From the NCBI GenBank assembly GCA_903834635.1, contig CAILJO010000027.1, positions 1 through 57,199 of the forward strand: a stretch of 57,199 nucleotides of DNA, written 5' to 3'. Source of the DNA: an uncultured Micrococcales bacterium (lineage in GTDB: Bacteria; Actinomycetota; Actinomycetes; Actinomycetales; Microbacteriaceae). Below are positions 10,739-20,240 of the stretch, in pieces. The notes beneath the pieces were generated by a model. That model ran no database searches, had not been told where the DNA came from, and saw nothing but the letters and a program-made list of their open reading frames with translations. Position 1 is the first letter of the stretch. Every line of letters starts with the position of its first letter. Position numbers and translations under genes: made by a program.

Positions 10739-11593
10739 GTGGGCCAGAAAAACGTACTCAAAACACTAACCACTGCAGCTGCTTGCGTTGCGCTAATCAT
10801 TGCTCCCACTCTGTCGGCACAAGCTGCAACTACTTCTTATTGGGGCGCTTGGTCAGACCCTTCAAGTGGCAGCGGAACTCTAACCTTCTCTGACCCTGCA
10901 AGCATTAACGCCACATACTCAACAAAGGACACGGATTCTGTCGAAAGCGACGCCGGTTCTGATGGCAAGTGGCTTCCGGAGTCGAGCCCCGTAGGCGCTG
11001 ATTGGGGCGCCACAGGCCCGGTCGACGCAAAGACTCGCCTCAGGCTTGATGCGGTTCACGAGACACCTGGTGAACTAAACGTAGTTTTTGACGAGCCTGT
11101 CTCTGCTGGCTCGTTGGCCATAGCAGTCTCTGACGTCGATGGCGACGCAGTGACAATTTCGGCGAAGGATGACTCAGGAAATGACCTGTCATTCACAGAG
11201 ATTAATGGAACAGTGCAGACTCAGGTCTTCAACTTCTGCACTTTCTCGCCAGCCCCTTCAGACTGCTCTGGAGACACCGATGTTCCTGTATTGACCAACA
11301 CCGCAACTTCAGTAACCGCTGATGGATCGGCATCCAACACCGAAGGTGCAACCGTTTGGTTTGTGCCAAGCGCGGCCGTCAAGAGCATCAAATTTGTCTC
11401 AGACATCCATGGAGCACCGGGCGAAGTGGGACACCACGATTTCTACATCGCAGAAAAGCCTGCCCTGTACCCTGTGGCCTATAACACCGGCGGATTGGCG
11501 CAAACAGGTGGAGAACAGACCAACGTCTCGTTCATGGTTGTGTTGGCTCTAATGCTTGTTGGTGGCGGTGCAGTGGCGATTCGTCGCCTCTAA
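10739..11593 (+). CDS. Secreted surface protein with C-terminal LAQTG sorting-like signal
   Basis: Signal peptide ending SAQAA; C-terminal GGLAQTGGEQTN + hydrophobic VSFMVVLALMLVGGGAVAI + RRL. Confidence 0.7.
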   Translation: MGQKNVLKTLTTAAACVALIIAPTLSAQAATTSYWGAWSDPSSGSGTLTFSDPASINATYSTKDTDSVESDAGSDGKWLPESSPVGADWGATGPVDAKTRLRLDAVHETPGELNVVFDEPVSAGSLAIAVSDVDGDAVTISAKDDSGNDLSFTEINGTVQTQVFNFCTFSPAPSDCSGDTDVPVLTNTATSVTADGSASNTEGATVWFVPSAAVKSIKFVSDIHGAPGEVGHHDFYIAEKPALYPVAYNTGGLAQTGGEQTNVSFMVVLALMLVGGGAVAIRRL

Positions 11594-11604
11594 GAGGTCA
11601 ACAT

Positions 11605-11641
11605 TGCAAAAGGTGCCGGGTATGTCCTGGCACCTTCTGCA
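11605..11641. terminator. Inverted repeat downstream of the LAQTG protein, possible terminator
   Basis: tgcaaaaggtgcc...ggcaccttctgca, near-perfect 13-bp arms, weak T-run. Confidence 0.55.
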
Positions 11642-11740
11642 TTTAACTGGATGCTGTTTTTGCATTTCCACCCTAAAAATCTTGGAATACTCCAAAGGGC
11701 AAACAGGGTTAGCCTTAGGAGACCAACAATTTAGGGATTT

Positions 11741-14700
11741 ATGCACCGTTTAGCACGTCTTAGCCTGGCCAACCGTTCAGTAGTTGCCCTGGCCACCTTG
11801 GTAATCGCACTCTTCGGAGTGATTTCACTTGGTTCACTCAAGCAAGAGCTGATTCCATCGTTCGAAACCCCGCAGGCGGCCATTGTAACCACCTACATTG
11901 GCGCATCACCTGAGGTGATTGACAAGCAAGTAAGCCAACCTATTGAAAACGCCGTGCGAAAACTTGACGGCTTGGTTTCATCGACTTCGACATCGCAAAG
12001 CAACATTTCGATTGTGCGAGTCGAATTTGACTACGGCACGACGACCGCAAAGGTCAAAGAAGATCTGAACTCGGCATTAGCCACGCTAACTGGAAGCCTG
12101 CCAAGCTCTGCGACGCCAAAGATTGTCTCGGGCTCATTCGACAGCGTCCCTATCATTGCGCTGGGTGTTTCTTCAAGCAATAATGAGGCTCTAGGCAAGA
12201 TTCTTGCCGACACAGCCACCCCAATCTTGTCTGGCATTTCAGGCGTTAGAGACATCACTGTTTCGGGTGTAACCGAGAAACGTGTGAACCTGACGCTCAA
12301 GTCATCTGTGATGGCCGCAAACGGACTTAGCCAGCAGAACATCGTGTCAGCCCTTCAGGCGAACGGCTTTGTAATTCCCGCCGGAAACCTGACCGATAGC
12401 AAGGGTTCAATCTCGGTTGAGGTTGGAACACCAGTCGAGAGCATCGCTGACTTCAAGAGTTTGCCGCTCATTTCCAGCTCGTCGTCGACATCTTTCGGAA
12501 GCTCGTTCGGCAGTTCATTCGGCAGCAAGACCGGTGCACCATCGGGCTCGGGAATGCCATCTGGAACGGGTGCGCCATCCGGTTCTGGAACCCCGTCTAT
12601 CCCATCAGTGCCGAGCGCACCAAAGCCGGTATTGACTGTCGGTGACATTGCCGAGGTTACCTACGGAAACGCTCCTGTAACTTCCATATCACGAGTCAAC
12701 GGTGTTCCAGTTTTGACTTTGTCGATAACCAAAACCCAGGATGGCAACACCGTTGCTGTCAGCCACGGCGTTCAAGACAAGATTGCCGAACTAAAGAAGG
12801 CACTCGGCAACAACGTTCAGGTCACGACCATCTTCGACCAAGCGCCATACGTCGAAAAATCACTCAACGATCTGACCAGCGAAGGATTGCTAGGACTTTC
12901 ATTTGCAATCCTCGTAATTCTGTTGTTCCTGCTTTCGTTCCGTTCGACCGCCGTAACCGCGATTTCGATTCCTACATCGGTTCTGATCACTTTCATCGGT
13001 CTTTACTCGCTGAACTACTCGTTGAACCTCTTTACACTCTCAGCCTTGACCATTGCCATTGGTCGAGTGGTGGATGACTCAATCGTTGTCATTGAGAACA
13101 TCAACCGTCACCTGTCATATGGTGAGCCAAAGAAGAAGGCAATCCTTAACTCGGTCAAAGAAGTGGCCGGCGCTATCACCGCTGCAACAATCACTACCGT
13201 TGCCGTATTCTTGCCAATCGCCCTCGTCGGTGGTCTGGTTGGAGAACTTTTCCGCCCATTCTCATTCACGTTCTCGATCGCACTGGTGGCGTCACTGTTC
13301 GTTTCACTCACCATCGTCCCGGTCTTGGCTTACTGGTTCATGAAGGCTCCGAAGAATGTGGTTGTCGTAGAAAACGAGTCCAAGGCCTCAACGGCTATCG
13401 CCGCCGCGCGCCACAACGAAGAAGAGCGCGAGCGCAAATCTTGGTTGCAGCGCGGTTATCTGCCGGTTCTAAGAACCACGCAAAAGCACCCAGTTGTAAC
13501 CGTGGTTGCAGCGTTCTTCGTTTTGATTTTTACATTCGGACTAGTTGGTTCGTTGAAAACTGACTTCTTGGGCGGATCTGGCTCGAGCGGTTTCGTGATT
13601 AACCAGACCATCCAGCCGGGTGCAACCTTGAAACAGCAGTCAAAGGCTGCCGCCGAGGTTGAAGCCCAACTCTTGAAGTTCAAGGGTGTCGATGTTGTGC
13701 AGACCTCAATTGGCTCAAGTGGCGATGGCCGCGTGGCCTTTGGTGCATCAGCTGGTGGAATCACGATTCAGGTCATCGTCAAAGATGGCTTCGACGTGCC
13801 AGCAGTTGAAAAACAGTTCACCGATGCAACCGCTGCACGCACCGATCTAGGAACTCTAAAGATTGGATCGGGAGGAGGAGGCTTCTCGGGTTCGAGCACC
13901 ATTGACATCAAGCTAACCGCAAAGGATTCAGCAACGCTTGAAACCGGAATTGCAGCTGTTCAGGAGGGAATGAAGGGCATTGCCGGAGTAAGTGAGATCA
14001 CCAACTCACTAGCCGACAAACAACGCACTCTCAAGGTCACCGTTAACCGCAAGGCTGCAGCTCGACTCGGACTAACCGAAACTACGGTTGGTGCTCTTGT
14101 GGCAGCTCAGATGCAGCCGTCGAGCATTGGCAACCTCAACGTGAATGGTGCGTCGACGCCAATCTTTGTGGTTCACACAAGCACCCCATCAACCATTGCG
14201 CAGGTCAAGAACATTGCCATTCCGACAGCTACCGGAACCGTTCGACTGAGCTCGCTAGCAGACGTTTCGTTGACCAAGGTTCCGGTATCCATCACGACTG
14301 AAAAGGGTGACCGCACTGCAACCGTTTCGCTAACCCCAAACGGCAAGAACCTCGGTGCCATCTCGATCGATGTGACTAAGCGCCTAGACAAGGTCAAGCT
14401 TCCGACTGGTGTAACCGCCAGCCTCGGCGGTGTGACCAAGTCGCAGGCTGACTCATTTGCTCAACTTGGCCAAGCGCTTCTGGCTGCTATCGCAATCGTG
14501 TTTATCGTTATGGTCGCAACCTTCTCGAGCATCCGTCAGCCTTTGATTCTGCTGATCTCGATTCCGTTCGCTGCCACCGGCGCGCTCGGACTGCTCTTGA
14601 TCACCGACACTCCCCTTGGAGTTTCGGCACTGATCGGCATGTTGCTGCTGGTCGGAATCGTGGTCACTAACGCTATCGTTCTGATTGACCTGATTAACCA

Positions 14701-15031
14701 GTACCGTCGCGAGGGCAGGCCACTCGGCGAAGCCATCATGGATGGTGCCCGTCAGCGCCTTCGCCCGATCTTGATGACGGCGCTGGCAACGATCTTCGCG
14801 CTGACCCCAATGGCGCTCGGTGTGACCGGTGGTGGCGGATTCATCTCGCAACCACTCGCAATCGTGGTCATCGGTGGGCTCTTCTCATCAACAGTTTTGA
14901 CCCTGGTGATCGTGCCAGTGCTCTACTCGTTGGTCGAGGGTGGCAAAGACCGCAAGGCAGCTCGTGCAGTCAAGAAGGCGGCGCCAAAGGCGAAGCCGGT
15001 CAAAGCCAAGAGCAAGCCAAAAACGGCCTAG
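11741..15031 (+). CDS. RND-family (HAE1/AcrB-like) efflux transporter with low-complexity insertion
   Basis: 1096 aa; motifs GRVVDDSIVVIENINRHL, GATLKQQ, VNAIVLIDLINQYRREG, RLRPILMTALATIFALTPMALG. Confidence 0.9.
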   Translation: MHRLARLSLANRSVVALATLVIALFGVISLGSLKQELIPSFETPQAAIVTTYIGASPEVIDKQVSQPIENAVRKLDGLVSSTSTSQSNISIVRVEFDYGTTTAKVKEDLNSALATLTGSLPSSATPKIVSGSFDSVPIIALGVSSSNNEALGKILADTATPILSGISGVRDITVSGVTEKRVNLTLKSSVMAANGLSQQNIVSALQANGFVIPAGNLTDSKGSISVEVGTPVESIADFKSLPLISSSSSTSFGSSFGSSFGSKTGAPSGSGMPSGTGAPSGSGTPSIPSVPSAPKPVLTVGDIAEVTYGNAPVTSISRVNGVPVLTLSITKTQDGNTVAVSHGVQDKIAELKKALGNNVQVTTIFDQAPYVEKSLNDLTSEGLLGLSFAILVILLFLLSFRSTAVTAISIPTSVLITFIGLYSLNYSLNLFTLSALTIAIGRVVDDSIVVIENINRHLSYGEPKKKAILNSVKEVAGAITAATITTVAVFLPIALVGGLVGELFRPFSFTFSIALVASLFVSLTIVPVLAYWFMKAPKNVVVVENESKASTAIAAARHNEEERERKSWLQRGYLPVLRTTQKHPVVTVVAAFFVLIFTFGLVGSLKTDFLGGSGSSGFVINQTIQPGATLKQQSKAAAEVEAQLLKFKGVDVVQTSIGSSGDGRVAFGASAGGITIQVIVKDGFDVPAVEKQFTDATAARTDLGTLKIGSGGGGFSGSSTIDIKLTAKDSATLETGIAAVQEGMKGIAGVSEITNSLADKQRTLKVTVNRKAAARLGLTETTVGALVAAQMQPSSIGNLNVNGASTPIFVVHTSTPSTIAQVKNIAIPTATGTVRLSSLADVSLTKVPVSITTEKGDRTATVSLTPNGKNLGAISIDVTKRLDKVKLPTGVTASLGGVTKSQADSFAQLGQALLAAIAIVFIVMVATFSSIRQPLILLISIPFAATGALGLLLITDTPLGVSALIGMLLLVGIVVTNAIVLIDLINQYRREGRPLGEAIMDGARQRLRPILMTALATIFALTPMALGVTGGGGFISQPLAIVVIGGLFSSTVLTLVIVPVLYSLVEGGKDRKAARAVKKAAPKAKPVKAKSKPKTA

Positions 15032-15094
15032 TCGTCAGGGCTAGAATTGGGAGGTCTCGGATAGTTGTCCGAGGCCTCCCCTAGTTTTTGGTGT

Positions 15095-15706
15095 GTGATT
15101 GATATTTCTGACCATCTAGTTTGGATCGACTGTGAGATGACTGGGCTAAACCCAGACCTCGACTGCCTAGTCGAGATTGCCGTCGTAATTACCGACTCTG
15201 AATTGAACGTAGTCGACGAAGGCATTGACCTGGTGATCAAGCCTCGCGCCGACTCACTCGAGCAGATGAATGATTTCGTGCGCAACATGCACACCACCTC
15301 GGGCCTGATTAATGAGTTCGAGAACGGGCTCGAACTCGAAGAAGCCGAACGCTTGGTGCTCGAATACATTCAGCGCTTCATTCCAAACGCCAAAGATGCC
15401 CCGCTGGCCGGCAACACCATCGGAACCGACCGAATGTTCATTTCTAAATACATGCCCCAGGTCGATGCCCACCTTCACTATCGCAGCATCGATGTTTCTT
15501 CGATCAAAGAGCTCAGCCGTCGCTGGTATCCACGCGTGTATTTTCAGCTGCCTAAGAAGACTGGTGACCACCGCGCTTTGGCAGACATTCTTGAGTCGAT
15601 CAAAGAACTTCGCTACTACCGCGAGACGGTCTTTGTCGGTCTTCCAGGCCCGAGTTCAGCCGAGGCTCAGCTGGCGGCCGAAAAAGTCTCGGAACAGGGC
15701 CACTAA
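15095..15706 (+). CDS. orn: Oligoribonuclease (DEDDh 3'-5' exoribonuclease)
   Basis: [50 protein letters not shown] 15095 likely (ORF extends to TTG 15065). Confidence 0.92.
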   Translation: MIDISDHLVWIDCEMTGLNPDLDCLVEIAVVITDSELNVVDEGIDLVIKPRADSLEQMNDFVRNMHTTSGLINEFENGLELEEAERLVLEYIQRFIPNAKDAPLAGNTIGTDRMFISKYMPQVDAHLHYRSIDVSSIKELSRRWYPRVYFQLPKKTGDHRALADILESIKELRYYRETVFVGLPGPSSAEAQLAAEKVSEQGH

Positions 15707-15741
15707 TCACCTGATAGACTTGTCAGGTTGTTTCAACACTT

Positions 15742-15815
15742 GGTGGGTATAGCTCAGCTGGTAGAGCACCTGGTTGTGGTCCAGGGGGCCGCGGGTTCAA
15801 GTCCCGTTACTCACC
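15742..15815 (+). tRNA. tRNA-His (anticodon GTG), with encoded G-1 opposite C73
   Basis: GTGGGTA TAGCTCAGCTGGTAGAGC ACCTGGTTGTGGTCCAG...GGGTTCAAGTCCCGT TACTCAC C. Confidence 0.95.
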
Positions 15816-15820
15816 CCAAG

Positions 15821-15850
15821 AAAAACCTCCCCGATTGGGGAGGTTTTTTT
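15821..15850 (+). terminator. Intrinsic terminator of tRNA-His
   Basis: aaaaacctcccc-gatt-ggggaggttttttt. Confidence 0.93.
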
Positions 15851-15888
15851 CAAATTAAAGACTTTCTAGAGGTATTATTTTCTCCAAA

Positions 15889-16746
15889 ATGAGTTGGGGA
15901 AACATGAGATTCAAAAAAAGCGTCACTCTTGTTCTGAAAACTCTTCTGGTGACGATGACGGTTCTTGCAATAGCCACGCCGTCGCTCGCTGCCGATGGCA
16001 CACAAATTGGTTTCGTTGTCGAAGCAAATGATCCTCAAGCAGTACTAATGAGTCCTGTACCCTTGGCTCAAAAATGGAGTGCTAGATCTCTGGGCTTGGC
16101 TTCGACCCGCATCGAGAAACTTTCGAAGAAGATTCAATCTACCCTGACAGCCCTGAAGAACGAGGGCGCCGTGAGAATAGTCTCGTCTAGAAAGAGGATT
16201 ACCAATGAAGAGGGTAAGAAGTGGAAGGGTTACATTTCCAAGCCTGGAGAGTTAGTCTTCAAAGCTTACGACTCGAGAGGCTCCATCATGAGTTCGACGG
16301 TGGTAGTGCCCAAGTCTCGATATGGGATGGCTGCGCAAACTCTAGGGCTAACCGAAACCGAGTGCAACCTTGGCGGGTTCAATCTGTTTGATATTTCAAG
16401 TTGGTTTGGGCATTCATGTGAGGTGGCTAAGCCAAAACCCGCCGAATTCCTGAGGGCATTCGCCTGGCAACAACACCTGCAAGACGATGAAATGCCGATC
16501 ATAAACACGATTAATAGTCATTGGATGGAAATCGAAGCTTGTTTGTCATCAAACCTGTCTTACACGGTTGAAAAAGGTTACTTCGACTGCCCTTCCGACA
16601 CCACATATTTCGGCCCGAGTCGATTTCTAGTCAGAGAGCAGCAGAAATATGCAGGCTACGAGTTTACTTTTAAGCCAGGCACACAACAGGCTACGCTGAC
16701 GTACCTTCCGCCTGATTACCAGTCGTACGCCGACGAACTCAAGTGA
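15889..16746 (+). CDS. Uncharacterised secreted protein
   Basis: Signal peptide (MRFKKSVTLVLKTLLVTMTVLAIATPSLAA); no family recognised; start 15889 or 15904. Confidence 0.65.
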   Translation: MSWGNMRFKKSVTLVLKTLLVTMTVLAIATPSLAADGTQIGFVVEANDPQAVLMSPVPLAQKWSARSLGLASTRIEKLSKKIQSTLTALKNEGAVRIVSSRKRITNEEGKKWKGYISKPGELVFKAYDSRGSIMSSTVVVPKSRYGMAAQTLGLTETECNLGGFNLFDISSWFGHSCEVAKPKPAEFLRAFAWQQHLQDDEMPIINTINSHWMEIEACLSSNLSYTVEKGYFDCPSDTTYFGPSRFLVREQQKYAGYEFTFKPGTQQATLTYLPPDYQSYADELK

Positions 16747-16787
16747 AAGTTACTGACGTAAAAGTCGTCTAGCAAATCACTAACGAA

Positions 16788-18290
16788 TTATTCAGAGGCG
16801 CGCTGAATCAGGAGCTCGCGCACACGAGCGGCGTCAGCCTGGCCCTTCATAGCCTTCATCACGGCACCGATAACGGCTCCGGCGGCCTGCATGCGACCCT
16901 CTCGGATGGCGTCGATGACGTCGGGCTGGGATGCCAGGGCCTCGTCGATGGCAGCCAGGAGTGCGCCGTCATCTGAGACAACTTCGAGACCCTTCGAAGA
17001 AACAATGTCTGCTGGAGCACCCTCGCCCGCGAGAACTGCGACCAAGACGTCACGACCGATACGGTCGTTGATCTTGCCCGATTCGACCAAGTTAGCCAAT
17101 TCAGCAATGTGCGCCGGCGAGACTTCTAGGTCGGCGACATCTTTGCCGTCGGCGTTGGCCAAACGAGCCAGCTCGCCCGTCCACCACTTGCGCGCGGCCT
17201 GAGGCTTTGCGCCAGCGGCGATGGTCTCTTCGATCTGGTCCATGAGTCCTGCGTTTACGACATCGCGAAACTCTAGGTCGGCAAAAGCCCACTCGGCCTG
17301 CAAACGCTTGCGGCGATCGGCCGGGTTTTCAGGCAGTGATGCCCGAATCGACTCGATGAGTTCGTGCGAAGGCTTGACCGGAACAAGGTCTGGCTCCGGA
17401 AAGAAACGGTAGTCGTCGGTGTCAGACTTTGGTCGCCCCGCGCTGGTGAGCCCGCGATCTTCGTGCCAGTGACGAGTCTCTTGCGTGATCTTGCCACCTT
17501 TGGCCAAAATGGCAGCCTGGCGCTGAATCTCATAACGCACTGCGCGTTCGATCGAACGAAGTGAGTTGACGTTCTTGGTTTCGGTGCGAGTGCCGAGTTT
17601 TGCTTCGCCGTGTGGGCGAAGTGAAACGTTGGCGTCGCAGCGCACGTTGCCGCGCTCCATGCGAGCCTCGGAAACACCAAGAGCCCTAACGATTTCACGG
17701 ATGCTTCGCACATAAGCCGCCGCAAGCTCAGGTGCCTCGGCGCCTGCGCCATAGACCGGCTTGGTGACGATCTCAACCAGTGGCACTCCGGCACGGTTGT
17801 AATCAACCAGCGAGTATTCGGCACCCTGAATGCGACCGGTGCTGCCACCGATGTGTGTCAGCTTGCCAGCGTCTTCTTCCATATGGGCACGCTCAATGTT
17901 GACGGTGAACTTGTTTCCACTTGGCACCTCAACGTCAAGAGCACCTTCGAAAGCAATCGGTTCGTCGTATTGCGAAGTCTGAAAGTTCTTAGCAAGGTCG
18001 GGATAGAAGTAGTTCTTGCGAGCGAAGCGACCGGTCGGAGCAATCTGGCAGCCCAGAGCTAAACCGATAGCGATTGAGGACTCAACTGCCCGCTTGTTTA
18101 CTGCCGGAAGCGAACCAGGAAGGCCGATACAAATCGGGCAAACGTTGGTGTTTGGCTCGTCACCAAAATCGTTGCGGCAACCACAGAACATCTTGGTTTT
18201 GGTGTTCAACTCAACGTGAACCTCAAGCCCAATAACAACTTCAAACTTTTCGAGCGCCTGCTCGTAGTTCATGAGTTCGTCTTTAGCCAT
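16788..18290 (-). CDS. gatB: Aspartyl/glutamyl-tRNA amidotransferase subunit B
   Basis: [55 protein letters not shown]. Confidence 0.97.
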   Translation of the reverse strand: MAKDELMNYEQALEKFEVVIGLEVHVELNTKTKMFCGCRNDFGDEPNTNVCPICIGLPGSLPAVNKRAVESSIAIGLALGCQIAPTGRFARKNYFYPDLAKNFQTSQYDEPIAFEGALDVEVPSGNKFTVNIERAHMEEDAGKLTHIGGSTGRIQGAEYSLVDYNRAGVPLVEIVTKPVYGAGAEAPELAAAYVRSIREIVRALGVSEARMERGNVRCDANVSLRPHGEAKLGTRTETKNVNSLRSIERAVRYEIQRQAAILAKGGKITQETRHWHEDRGLTSAGRPKSDTDDYRFFPEPDLVPVKPSHELIESIRASLPENPADRRKRLQAEWAFADLEFRDVVNAGLMDQIEETIAAGAKPQAARKWWTGELARLANADGKDVADLEVSPAHIAELANLVESGKINDRIGRDVLVAVLAGEGAPADIVSSKGLEVVSDDGALLAAIDEALASQPDVIDAIREGRMQAAGAVIGAVMKAMKGQADAARVRELLIQRASE

Positions 18291-18292
18291 GG

Positions 18293-19798
18293 TTATGCAC
18301 CGACCTTAAGTTCAGGAGCGAAATCCATCATTCGCTTGCCCCATCCCGCCTCGTGCAAAGCCTCGAGGGCTGCGGCGACCTTGTAGAGACGAGCATCGGC
18401 GCGGGCAGGAGCAAGCAACTGAACTCCGCTAGGCAGGCCATCCTCGTCGGCTAGACCGTTTGGAATCGCGATTCCGGGTGTTCCGGCCAGGTTGGCAGGA
18501 ATCGTAGCTACGTCATTTAGATACATGGCCAGTGGGTCATCAACCTTTTCACCAAACTTGAAAGCGGTGGTTGGAGCGGTCGGTGAGATCAACACATCAG
18601 CCTTGGCGAACGCAGCTTCGAAGTCACGCTGAATGAGTGTGCGAACCTTTTGAGCCGCCCCGTAGTACTTGTCGTACGAACCACTCGAGAGGGCGTAGGT
18701 GCCCAGGATGATGCGTCGCTTAACCTCGGGTCCGAAGCCAGCCTCACGGGTAGCAGCCATCACGCGTTCGATGGTTGCGTTTTCACCTGGGTTGACGCGC
18801 ATTCCAAAGCGAACGCTGTCGAATTTGGCAAGGTTGCTTGATGCCTCAGCAGGAAGAATCAGGTAGTAGGCAGCAATCGCGTATTCGAACGATGGGCAGT
18901 CAACCTCTACGATTTCAGCGCCGTTAGCAGTTAGCAGTGCCAGAGTCTCATCGAAGCGCTTCTTGACGCCAGGCTGGAAACCCTCGCCCGAAAGCTGCTT
19001 GATGACACCAAAGCGCATACCCTTGACCGAACCGTTTCGAGCGGCTTCAGCCATTGAGCCCAGCGACTCAGGGAGCGAGGTGCTGTCGTGTGGATCGTGG
19101 CCTGCGATGACGTCCTGCAGAAGAGCAGCATCGAGAACATTGCGCGAAACAGGACCAATCTGGTCGAGAGACGAAGCGAGAGCGATCAGACCGTAGCGGG
19201 AGATCGCACCGTAGGTCGGCTTGTGACCGACGGTGCCTGTTACGGCAGCCGGAAAACGAATCGAACCTCCGGTGTCGCTTCCGATGGCAAGCGGCGCCGA
19301 ATACGAAGCGACAGCCGAAGATGAGCCACCACCCGAACCGCCTGGGATTCTCTCGATGTCCCAAGGATTGCGACTCGGACCGAATGCTGAAAACTCGGTT
19401 GATGAGCCCATCGCAAATTCGTCGAGGTTGGTCTTGCCCAAAATCGGCATCAGCTCATTGCGAAGCTTGGTTACAACGGTTGCGTCGTACTGCGGAATCC
19501 AACCTTCGAGAATTTTTGAGCCCGAGGTGGTTGGCGCATCGGTAGTAGTTAGGTTGTCTTTCACTGCGATTGGCACACCTGCAAGCAATGGAAGTTTTTC
19601 ACCTGCCGCACGGCGACGGTCAACGTCTGCGGCAACTGCAAGAGCGGCTTCTGAAGTGACGTGCAAATAGGAGTTGATGGTGCCATTAATCTCTGCGATG
19701 CGGTCTAGGTGGGCTTTGGTGATTTCGGTAGCCGAAAGTTCACCAGAAGCCATAAGGTCAACCAGCTCGGATGCGTTCTTTTTGATGATTTCGTTCAT
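18293..19798 (-). CDS. gatA: Aspartyl/glutamyl-tRNA amidotransferase subunit A
   Basis: Amidase signature [25 protein letters not shown]. Confidence 0.97.
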   Translation of the reverse strand: MNEIIKKNASELVDLMASGELSATEITKAHLDRIAEINGTINSYLHVTSEAALAVAADVDRRRAAGEKLPLLAGVPIAVKDNLTTTDAPTTSGSKILEGWIPQYDATVVTKLRNELMPILGKTNLDEFAMGSSTEFSAFGPSRNPWDIERIPGGSGGGSSSAVASYSAPLAIGSDTGGSIRFPAAVTGTVGHKPTYGAISRYGLIALASSLDQIGPVSRNVLDAALLQDVIAGHDPHDSTSLPESLGSMAEAARNGSVKGMRFGVIKQLSGEGFQPGVKKRFDETLALLTANGAEIVEVDCPSFEYAIAAYYLILPAEASSNLAKFDSVRFGMRVNPGENATIERVMAATREAGFGPEVKRRIILGTYALSSGSYDKYYGAAQKVRTLIQRDFEAAFAKADVLISPTAPTTAFKFGEKVDDPLAMYLNDVATIPANLAGTPGIAIPNGLADEDGLPSGVQLLAPARADARLYKVAAALEALHEAGWGKRMMDFAPELKVGA

Positions 19799-19801
19799 GG
19801 T

Positions 19802-20098
19802 CTACTCCTCATCCAAGATGGCGTTCACTTTGAAACGACCCTGTGCAGAGTCTGGAGCGCCCGAAAGTGCCTGTTCCTGAGTCAAAGAAGGTTCAACGAC
19901 ATCTTCGCGAAATACGTTTTCCATAGGAATCGGGTGGCTGGTTGCCGGCACGTCGCCCTCGACTGCCTTGTTCACAATGGCAACGGAATCGACGATCAGG
20001 GCAAGTTGTTCGGTAAACCGATCAACTTCGGCATCGGTGACCTGGATGCGTGCCAAACTGGCAAGGTGACGCACTAGGTCGGGTGTGAGTTCAGACAT
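19802..20098 (-). CDS. gatC: Aspartyl/glutamyl-tRNA amidotransferase subunit C
   Basis: Short ORF VRHLASLARIQVTDAEVDRFTEQL, upstream of gatA. Confidence 0.94.
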   Translation of the reverse strand: MSELTPDLVRHLASLARIQVTDAEVDRFTEQLALIVDSVAIVNKAVEGDVPATSHPIPMENVFREDVVEPSLTQEQALSGAPDSAQGRFKVNAILDEE

Positions 20099-20240
20099 TA
20101 ATTTCTTTCAGAAATACATCGTTGTGGGCTTGCGTCAAGTCTATCGAACGAGAAATAGTCCTTAGTACTTATGTGCTATGCAGGCTAAGATATAGGTTCT
20201 GAGCGCATCTTTATGCACTCAACAATCAAGGAGTAGATCT

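Noticed and set aside
14453-14851. 132-aa minus-strand ORF inside the RND gene, and other long antisense ORFs (e.g. 12355-12648, 17273-17848, 18963-19670)
   Set aside because: Typical shadow ORFs from codon bias in GC-rich genes; no motifs, signal or RBS.
15742-16790. Integrative element using tRNA-His as attB
   Set aside because: No integrase and no repeated tRNA 3' end found downstream; only one orphan gene follows.
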